Source: an uncultured Rhodospirillales bacterium
GTDB taxonomy: Bacteria > Pseudomonadota > Alphaproteobacteria > Acetobacterales > Acetobacteraceae
Assembly (NCBI GenBank): GCA_903928045.1
Contig: CAIYPH010000642.1
Coordinates: 1 to 5,019 of the forward strand
DNA: 5,019 nt
Direction: 5' to 3'
Shown here: positions 1 to 5,019 of the stretch, piece after piece
How the letters are laid out: every line of letters begins with the position of its first letter
Numbering within the stretch: the first letter of the stretch is position 1
Translations under genes and position numbers: made by a program
Notes under the pieces: model-generated
Told to the model about the DNA's origin: nothing
Databases searched by the model: none
What the model saw: only the letters and a program-made list of their open reading frames with translations

Positions 1-2
1 GC

Positions 3-557
3 GACTATATCGATCGGGGCCCGGACTCGGCGGGTGTGCTGGAGCGCGTCGCCCGCCGGCTGCCACGCGCGCCGACGCTTCCTGTGGCCAATCTGATAGG
101 CAATCACGAGGACATGCTGCTTTCGGCGCTCACCGGCGAGCGGCGGGAGGAGGCGAGCCATTGGCTGCAGAATGGGGGCGGCGAGACGCTGGTGCGCTGG
201 GGCCTGTCCTGGCGGGACCCGCCATCGGTATGGGAGGCCGGAATCCCGCCGCGCCAACTCGGCACGCTGCGCGGCCTGTCGACGCTGCTGCGCATCGGCA
301 CTTACGTGTTCGTGCATGCCGGGCTGCGACCAGGGGTGGAGCTGCACGCGCAGGCGCGGGAGGACATGCTGTGGATCCGCGAACCATTCCTCTCCTACGA
401 CGGCGAAATGCCCTTCGTCGTGGTGCATGGCCACACCCCGGCGCATGAACCCACCGTCCGCCCCCACCGGATCGGTATTGATACCGGGGCGGTGATGGGC
501 GGCGATCTGACCTGCGCTGTGCTGGAGGGCGCCGACGTCGCGTTCATCCGGACGTAA
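3..557 (+). CDS. PPP-family metallophosphoesterase (serine/threonine phosphatase-like), 5' truncated
   Basis: This is the C-terminal part of a calcineurin-like phosphoesterase; 184 residues are visible and the start lies left of the window. The frame opens with DYIDRGPDS, the second metal-binding block of PPP phosphatases (GDxxDRG, its first Gly cut by the edge). GNHE follows at 99-110, then VHAGLRPG at about 312-335 and VVHGHTP at about 420-440, whose His residues are expected metal ligands. The end, with IDTGA and LTCAVLEG, is the usual finish of small bacterial PP1/PP2A-like enzymes. The first metal motif (DxHG) must lie upstream, so only a few dozen residues are probably missing. The family hydrolyses phosphoesters with two metal ions, normally in the cytoplasm; members act on phosphoproteins or small molecules, and the substrate cannot be read here. 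The gene ends 60 bases before hldE, so the two could share a transcript. The family call is strong; the substrate is unknown. Confidence 0.9.
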   Translation, partial: DYIDRGPDSAGVLERVARRLPRAPTLPVANLIGNHEDMLLSALTGERREEASHWLQNGGGETLVRWGLSWRDPPSVWEAGIPPRQLGTLRGLSTLLRIGTYVFVHAGLRPGVELHAQAREDMLWIREPFLSYDGEMPFVVVHGHTPAHEPTVRPHRIGIDTGAVMGGDLTCAVLEGADVAFIRT

Positions 558-564
558 CAGGTGC

Positions 565-593
565 TTGCCAGTAGAGAGTTGGAAGCTTAGAGC
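565..593 (+). promoter_or_regulatory. Candidate sigma-70 promoter for hldE
   Basis: TTGCCA at 565-570 matches five of six bases of the -35 consensus TTGACA. It is followed after 17 bases by TAGAGC at 588-593, a weak -10 match that keeps TA-A. It lies in the gap between the phosphoesterase stop and the hldE start, about 25 bases before the start codon. The same arrangement (TTG, 17 bases, TAGA) precedes the tRNA gene. Read-through from the phosphoesterase gene is an equal possibility. Confidence 0.3.
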
Positions 594-617
594 CTGACCG
601 CCGAAAGGGGCCGGACC

Positions 618-2078
618 ATGAACGCAACGCCCGGGGTCGACGCCAGCATCTCGGAACTCGTGGCCGGCGCGCGGCGCTTGGCCAATGCCCGTGTACTGGT
701 GATCGGCGATGCCATGCTCGACCGCTATGTGTATGGCGCGGTCGATCGGATCAGCCCCGAGGCGCCGGTGCCGGTGCTCAAGATCGAGAACGAGCTCGCG
801 GTGCCCGGCGGTGCCGCCAATGTGGTGCGCAATCTCGGCGCCCTCGGCGCCGCGGTGGCTTTCGTTTCCATCATCGGCGATGACGAGGCCGGCGGGGATC
901 TCACCGGCCTGGTCGGCGGTCAGCAGGGGGTGGAGCCCTGGATGCTGGTGCAGGGGCGGCGGATCACCACGCTGAAAACCCGTTTCGTCGCCCAGGGCCG
1001 CGCCGTGCAGGGCCACCAGATCATGCGCGCCGACCGCGAGGACGGCCGGCCGGTGCACCCCAAGCTCGCCGAGCGGATGATCAAGATCGCACGCGACGCG
1101 ATGGCCGCCACCTCGGTGGTTATCCTTTCCGACTATCGCAAGGGCGTGCTGGCTGGCGAGACGCCCGGCATCATTATCGCCGCCGCCCGCGCCGCCGGGC
1201 GACGCGTGGTGGCGGACGTGCATGGTGCGGACTACTCGCGCTACGCCGGGGTGGACGTTGTTTTGGCGGCCGCCCGCGATTTGGCGGCGGCGACCGGCCT
1301 GCCGACGGATGGCGACGCGTCCGTCGCGGCGGCCGCGGCGGTGCTGCGGGAGCGCTTCGGTTTCGGCGCCGTGCTGGTGACCCGCGGCGAGGACGGCATG
1401 ACGTTGGCGGACTCCGAGGGGGCGGTGCATTTCCCCGCCGAATCGGCTGAAGTGTTCGACATCGCCGGCACCGGCGACACCGCGCTGGCCACGCTCGGCG
1501 CGGGGCTCGCCACCGGTCTGTCGCTGCGGCTGGCCACCCGCCTGGCCAACATCGCCGCTGGCGTCGTGGTGGGCAAGATCGGCACCGCGGTGGTGCGCGA
1601 GAGCGACCTGCTGGCGGCGATCTCGCCCTCGGCCGGGGCGCTGCGCAAAATCGTCTCGCGCGAACTGGCCGCCCGGCTGGCCGAGCGCTGGCGCCGCAGC
1701 GGCTGGCGCACCGGCTATACCGATGGCGCTTTCGACCCGTTGAAGCCGGGCCATGTCCACCTGATCGAACAGGCCCATGGCGCCTGTGACCGGCTGGTGG
1801 TGGGCGTGCAGGGCGACGCGATGGTACGCCGCACGAAGGGGGATAACCGGCCGCACCAGACCGAAGCGGTGCGGGCGGCGCGGCTGGCCAGCCTGCCCTC
1901 CGTCGATCTCGTGGTGGTCGATACCGCCGACGCGGCGGTGGAGATGATCCGCGTGCTGCGGCCGGACGTCGTGGTGAAGGGCACCCCGGAGGAGCGCGAC
2001 GCCGCCGCATCGGTGATGCGGGAGTGGAGCGGCACGGTTCTGCTCGCCGATATGCTGCCGGAGACGGCGGCGGATTAA
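618..2078 (+). CDS. hldE: Bifunctional HldE/RfaE-type heptose-7-phosphate kinase / heptose-1-phosphate adenylyltransferase, divergent active sites
   Basis: The protein has 486 residues, against about 477 in E. coli HldE. The family phosphorylates D-glycero-D-manno-heptose 7-phosphate at C1 and later adenylylates heptose 1-phosphate, giving ADP-heptose for the LPS inner core. The N-terminal PfkB/ribokinase domain (about 22-335) is recognisable from VLVIGDAMLDRYVYG, RISPEAPVPVLK, the PGGAANVVRNLGALGA block and SDYRKGVL, and it keeps the proposed catalytic base in AGTGDT (D287). The nucleotidyltransferase domain (about 364-486) starts with DGAFDPLKPGHVHLIEQA. Several conserved residues are missing. 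Where kinases of this family read TPNLSE, this one has AAARDL (217-222). DPKG is DVHG (200-203). The HxGH motif is KPGH (376-379). The protein ends without the usual C-terminal Ser-Thr-Thr motif. Architecture supports the name; actual activity of either half is doubtful. The start is supported by AGGGG at 606-610, seven bases before the ATG. Coding bias matches the neighbours and the frame is intact. Confidence 0.85.
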   Translation: MNATPGVDASISELVAGARRLANARVLVIGDAMLDRYVYGAVDRISPEAPVPVLKIENELAVPGGAANVVRNLGALGAAVAFVSIIGDDEAGGDLTGLVGGQQGVEPWMLVQGRRITTLKTRFVAQGRAVQGHQIMRADREDGRPVHPKLAERMIKIARDAMAATSVVILSDYRKGVLAGETPGIIIAAARAAGRRVVADVHGADYSRYAGVDVVLAAARDLAAATGLPTDGDASVAAAAAVLRERFGFGAVLVTRGEDGMTLADSEGAVHFPAESAEVFDIAGTGDTALATLGAGLATGLSLRLATRLANIAAGVVVGKIGTAVVRESDLLAAISPSAGALRKIVSRELAARLAERWRRSGWRTGYTDGAFDPLKPGHVHLIEQAHGACDRLVVGVQGDAMVRRTKGDNRPHQTEAVRAARLASLPSVDLVVVDTADAAVEMIRVLRPDVVVKGTPEERDAAASVMREWSGTVLLADMLPETAAD

Positions 2079-2099
2079 GGGGATTCGGCCGGCGTGCCC

Positions 2100-2128
2100 T
2101 TGTGACGCCGCCGCCACTGCGCTAGATG
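2100..2128 (+). promoter_or_regulatory. Candidate promoter of tRNA-Leu (and perhaps tig)
   Basis: TTGTGA at 2100-2105 and TAGATG at 2123-2128 are separated by 17 bases, giving a start near 2135 and a leader of about 28 bases before the tRNA. The -35 keeps TTG, and the -10 is weak but of a form I associate with GC-rich alphaproteobacterial promoters. It is the only good candidate in the 84-base gap after hldE. No clear hairpin terminator for hldE is visible in that gap. Confidence 0.45.
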
Positions 2129-2162
2129 CGCCCGTTCACGGTCGCGGGCAGGGATTTCGCGG

Positions 2163-2247
<85 letters not shown>

Positions 2248-2289
2248 CCCTGGCCGCACCGGGCGTACTTACTGAGGGTTTTCTAGGAC

Positions 2290-3618
2290 ATGCAGGTCAC
2301 CGAGACGCTTTCCGACGGGCTCAAGCGCGCCTGGAGTGTGGTTGTTCCCGCCGAGGATATCGGCGCACGCCGCGCCAAGCGCCTGGCCGAGATCGGCCGC
2401 ACCGCCAATATCCCTGGCTTCCGCCCGGGCAAGGTTCCGGCCGCCGTCATCACCAAGCGGTTCGGCACCGCCGTCATGGCTGAGGTGCTTGAGGAGAGTG
2501 TCAACACCGCCACCCAGCAGGTGCTGACCGATCGCGGCCTGCGCCCGGCACAGCAGCCGAAGGTGGACGTGGTCTCGCTCGACGAGGGCAAGGACTTGGC
2601 GTTCAACGTCGAGGTCGAACTGCTGCCCGAGATCAAGCTGCCCGATTTCGGTACCATCGAGTTGACCCGCCTAAAGGCGGCGCCCGAGGCCGAGGCGGTG
2701 GACAAGGCGCTGACCGAGATCGCCACCCGCAACGCCGATTCGGTGGTGGTGGACGAGGTTCGCCCGGCGGTGACTGGCGATATTCTTTCGGTCGATTTCG
2801 TCGGCAAGATCGATGGCGAGCCCTTCCAGGGCGGCACCGCCGAAGGGATCGACGTCGAGGTTGGCGGCTCGGGCTTCATCCCCGGCTTCACCGAGCAGGT
2901 CGAGGGCATGTCGCCCGGCGAGAGCCGGACGATCAACGTGACCTTCCCCGAGGAGTACGGCGCGAAGGAACTCGCCGGCAAGGCCGCGACGTTCGATATC
3001 ACCGCCAAGGCGCTGAAGCAGCGCACGGTGCCGGCGATCGACGACGAACTGGCCAAGCGCCTCGGCTTCGAGGAGATCGCCCGCGTGCGGGACCTCATCT
3101 CCCAGCAGATGCAGCGCGAATACGACAATGTCTCGCGCAGCCGCATCAAGCGCGCACTGCTCGACGCCCTCGCGGGTCTGGCGACGTTCCCGGCGCCTGA
3201 CAGCATGGTGACCGCCGAGTTCGACACCATCTGGCAGCGCGTCGAGGCGGACAAGGCCCAGGGTGAGGTCGACGAGGCCGACAAGGCGAAGGACGACGAG
3301 ACCCTGAAGGCGGAATACCGCGGAATCGCCGAGCGGCGCGTGAAGCTCGGCCTGCTGCTCTCGGAGATCGGCCGTGTGCACAACATCACGGTCGCCCCCG
3401 ACGAGATGACGCGGGCGATGCGGGCCGAGGCGGCGCGCTATCAGGGCCAGGAGCAGATGGTCATGGATTTCTTCCGCAAGAATCCGCAGGCCGCCGAGTC
3501 CCTCCGCGGACCGATCCTCGAGGAGAAGGTCGTGGACTTCGTGATCGAGCTCGCGAAGGTTACCGACAGCGTTGTTTCCATTGAGGAATTGACTAAGGAG
3601 CCGGAGACCGCCGGCTGA
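2290..3618 (+). CDS. tig: Trigger factor, ribosome-associated chaperone / peptidyl-prolyl isomerase
   Basis: The protein has 442 residues, close to the family's usual 430-450. Trigger factor docks at the ribosomal exit tunnel, shields emerging chains and carries a cis-trans prolyl isomerase domain. The ribosome-binding signature GFRPGK is at residues 43-48, the same positions as in E. coli, inside an N-terminal domain of about 110 residues. The FKBP-like domain spans about 161-245 (GDILSVDFVGKIDGEPF, then GSGFIPGFTEQVEGM and FPEEYGAKELAGK). The helical C-terminal substrate-cradling region covers about 250-430 and includes a highly charged segment near 315-340. The ATG at 2290 starts the expected MQVTETLSDGLKR end. 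GAGGG at 2274-2278 is a workable ribosome-binding site with an 11-base spacer, slightly long. The gene follows tRNA-Leu by 42 bases and precedes clpP, the common alphaproteobacterial order. Nothing looks broken. Confidence 0.98.
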   Translation: MQVTETLSDGLKRAWSVVVPAEDIGARRAKRLAEIGRTANIPGFRPGKVPAAVITKRFGTAVMAEVLEESVNTATQQVLTDRGLRPAQQPKVDVVSLDEGKDLAFNVEVELLPEIKLPDFGTIELTRLKAAPEAEAVDKALTEIATRNADSVVVDEVRPAVTGDILSVDFVGKIDGEPFQGGTAEGIDVEVGGSGFIPGFTEQVEGMSPGESRTINVTFPEEYGAKELAGKAATFDITAKALKQRTVPAIDDELAKRLGFEEIARVRDLISQQMQREYDNVSRSRIKRALLDALAGLATFPAPDSMVTAEFDTIWQRVEADKAQGEVDEADKAKDDETLKAEYRGIAERRVKLGLLLSEIGRVHNITVAPDEMTRAMRAEAARYQGQEQMVMDFFRKNPQAAESLRGPILEEKVVDFVIELAKVTDSVVSIEELTKEPETAG

Positions 3619-3635
3619 TCTACCGCCCGGATAAA

Positions 3636-3656
3636 CGGCGGGGCGGCGCCCCGCCG
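3636..3656 (+). terminator. GC-only hairpin after tig, possible terminator without a T tract
   Basis: CGGCGGGGC (3636-3644) and GCCCCGCCG (3648-3656) are perfect reverse complements around a three-base loop, 18 bases after the tig stop. The 9-bp all-GC stem would be very stable in RNA, but it is followed by GGCTGACA rather than a T run. It therefore fits a pausing, 3'-end-protecting or Rho-assisted element at least as well as an intrinsic terminator. Confidence 0.4.
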
Positions 3657-3658
3657 GG

Positions 3659-3687
3659 CTGACACGGCGCGATCGGGGCCCTATTTA
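3659..3687 (+). promoter_or_regulatory. Candidate clpP promoter
   Basis: CTGACA (3659-3664) matches five of six -35 bases and lies 17 bases from TATTTA (3682-3687), part of the only AT-rich patch in the tig-clpP gap. Transcription would start near 3694, giving a leader of about 75 bases before the clpP ATG. A second possible -35, TTGACC at 3695-3700, has no convincing -10 at 16-18 bases. No clear heat-shock sigma-32-type site was recognised. Confidence 0.3.
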
Positions 3688-3688
3688 C

Positions 3689-3742
3689 GGTGCATTGACC
3701 TCATTCGGCGCAGTGTGCACCAACTCAGTGCACCGCCGGTGC
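3689..3742 (+). repeat. Cluster of GGTGC(A) half-sites in the clpP leader
   Basis: GGTGCA occurs at 3689-3694. Its reverse complement TGCACC occurs at 3716-3721 and again at 3729-3734, the latter two inside a direct repeat of GTGCACC (3715-3721 and 3728-3734). GGTGC returns at 3738-3742, forming the near-palindrome GCACCGCCGGTGC (3730-3742). The copies can pair in more than one way in RNA, and as DNA they resemble paired operator half-sites. They lie between the candidate promoter and the clpP ribosome-binding site. Function is not known. Confidence 0.4.
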
Positions 3743-3757
3743 GGGTTTCGTGGAGTC

Positions 3758-3762
3758 AGGGG
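3758..3762 (+). promoter_or_regulatory. Ribosome-binding site that fixes the clpP start
   Basis: AGGGG at 3758-3762 lies seven bases before the ATG at 3770, the ideal spacing. A longer in-frame reading would begin at a TTG at 3695, but no comparable site precedes that codon, and the added 25 residues do not resemble a ClpP N-terminus. This supports the ATG at 3770. Confidence 0.75.
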
Positions 3763-3769
3763 TTTGAAC

Positions 3770-4414
3770 ATGCAGGATCGCAGTCCGGTCGAGATCTACA
3801 ATAACGGCCTGGTTCCCATGGTGGTCGAGCAGACCGCACGCGGCGAGCGCGCCTACGACATCTATTCGCGCCTTCTGAAGGAGCGCATCATCTTCCTCAC
3901 CGGCCCGGTCTACGACCAGGTGGCGAGCCTGCTGTGCGCGCAGCTGCTGTTCCTGGAGAGCGAGAACCCCTCCAAGGACATCTCCTTCTATATCAATTCG
4001 CCGGGCGGCGTGGTGTCCGCGGGTCTCGCGATCTACGACACCATGCAGTACATCCGCAGCCCGGTATCGACGCTGTGCGTCGGTATGGCTGCCTCGATGG
4101 GTTCGCTGCTGCTCACCGCCGGCGCCAAGGGCAAGCGTTTCGCCCTGCCCAACAGCCAGGTGATGATCCACCAACCCTCCGGCGGCGCTCAGGGTCAGGC
4201 AACGGATATCGCCATCCAGGCGCGCGAGATCCTCAAGACGCGCGAGCGTCTCAATAAGATGTATGTCCACCACACCGGGCAGAGCATCGAGGAGATCGAG
4301 AAGAACATGGAACGCGACACCTACCTCACCGCCGAGGAGGCCAAGGCCTTCGGATTGATCGACGAAGTGGTGGAGAGCCGTCCGGTTCCCTCCGATTCGG
4401 ACGCGAAGAGCTGA
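3770..4414 (+). CDS. clpP: ATP-dependent Clp protease proteolytic subunit ClpP
   Basis: From the ATG at 3770 the protein has 214 residues, normal for alphaproteobacterial ClpP. ClpP forms a two-ring tetradecameric serine protease in the cytoplasm that degrades chains threaded in by ClpX or ClpA. The catalytic triad is present: S109 in GMAASMGS, H134 in MIHQPSGG and D183 in ERDTYLTA. The intervals of 25 and 49 residues equal those in E. coli ClpP (111, 136, 185). The glycine-rich INSPGG stretch (75-80) and the handle region after [15 protein letters not shown] are also typical. The N-terminus ([10 protein letters not shown], then LVPMVVEQ) is the expected short leader that is normally processed. 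The frame can be extended upstream to a TTG at 3695, giving 239 residues; that start is not favoured because of the good Shine-Dalgarno at 3758. clpX follows after 91 bases. Confidence 0.98.
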   Translation: MQDRSPVEIYNNGLVPMVVEQTARGERAYDIYSRLLKERIIFLTGPVYDQVASLLCAQLLFLESENPSKDISFYINSPGGVVSAGLAIYDTMQYIRSPVSTLCVGMAASMGSLLLTAGAKGKRFALPNSQVMIHQPSGGAQGQATDIAIQAREILKTRERLNKMYVHHTGQSIEEIEKNMERDTYLTAEEAKAFGLIDEVVESRPVPSDSDAKS

Positions 4415-4435
4415 TCACATTGCTGATTCCACTGC

Positions 4436-4465
4436 TTGTCGCCCCTCGTAAGGGGCGGCTACACT
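4436..4465 (+). promoter_or_regulatory. Candidate clpX promoter
   Basis: TTGTCG (4436-4441) and TACACT (4460-4465) lie 18 bases apart, each matching four of six consensus bases. The start would be near 4472, about 34 bases before clpX. The spacer is filled by a 9-bp inverted repeat (4438-4459). The match is weak, so clpX could instead be transcribed with clpP. Confidence 0.3.
4438..4459 (+). terminator. Inverted repeat between clpP and clpX: possible clpP 3' hairpin or operator
   Basis: GTCGCCCCT (4438-4446) pairs with AGGGGCGGC (4451-4459) around the loop CGTA, with eight Watson-Crick pairs and one G-U. It starts 24 bases after the clpP stop. There is no T run after it (TACACTCGCCG follows), so intrinsic termination would be inefficient. 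It could protect clpP mRNA, partly uncouple clpP from clpX, or act as a DNA operator inside the clpX promoter spacer. Confidence 0.35.
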
Positions 4466-4505
4466 CGCCGTCTTGCGCGCCCGGAGAGCCGGGCCAGGGG
4501 TGCCC

Positions 4506-5019
<514 letters not shown>

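Noticed and set aside
1174..2010. 278-codon open frame on the - strand over hldE
   Set aside because: Its product is almost entirely Arg, Pro, Ala and Ser, the signature of a reversed GC-rich gene; there is no ribosome-binding site or domain.
2079..2162. Frameshifted continuation of HldE restoring the missing C-terminal motif
   Set aside because: The three frames past the stop were read by eye and none gives a Ser-Thr-Thr-like ending; one has a short GFGRR stretch, which is not convincing.
2283..3389. 368-codon open frame on the - strand over tig
   Set aside because: It is antisense to a complete trigger factor; the Ser/Arg/Ala-rich product resembles no family and reflects GC-rich third positions on the other strand.
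3695..3723. Promoter built on TTGACC at 3695-3700
   Set aside because: The -35 is good, but the sequences 16-18 bases downstream (GCACCA, CACCAA, ACCAAC) are poor -10 elements; CTGACA-17-TATTTA at 3659-3687 is preferred.
3695..3769. N-terminal extension of ClpP from a TTG codon at 3695
   Set aside because: It has no Shine-Dalgarno, unlike the ATG at 3770, which has AGGGG seven bases upstream; the extra residues do not match ClpP, and the internal start gives catalytic spacing and length typical of the family.

Overview
The window is a 5 kb, GC-rich stretch of bacterial chromosome made almost entirely of housekeeping genes, all on the + strand. GC-rich codon use, a tRNA-Leu directly ahead of tig, the order tig-clpP-clpX, and ClpX and HldE sequences of alphaproteobacterial character point to an alphaproteobacterium, most likely Rhodospirillales/Acetobacteraceae. 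That placement is inference from gene order and remembered family sequences, not from a search.

Layout: (1) 3-557 is the 3' part of a PPP-family metallophosphoesterase, cut by the left edge. (2) 618-2078 is a bifunctional HldE/RfaE-type protein, a ribokinase-fold heptose-7-phosphate kinase fused to a nucleotidyltransferase, related to ADP-heptose supply for lipopolysaccharide. (3) 2163-2247 is a complete tRNA-Leu(UAG) with encoded CCA. (4) 2290-3618 is trigger factor. (5) 3770-4414 is the ClpP protease subunit, with its start moved inward from a TTG-initiated longer frame. (6) 4506 to the right edge is the N-terminal 40% or so of ClpX. Every gap is shorter than 300 bases. The gaps hold ribosome-binding sites, weak promoter candidates and three inverted-repeat or hairpin structures.

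The tig-clpP-clpX block is a protein-quality-control cluster: trigger factor receives nascent chains at the ribosome, and ClpX unfolds and feeds substrates into the ClpP chamber. The phosphoesterase and HldE gene form a separate unit upstream.

No mobile element, CRISPR array or novel defence-like system is visible. The most notable signal is that the HldE homologue keeps its overall architecture but lacks expected active-site residues in both domains. Next in interest are repeated GGTGC half-sites in the clpP leader and an inverted repeat that fills the spacer of a candidate clpX promoter.
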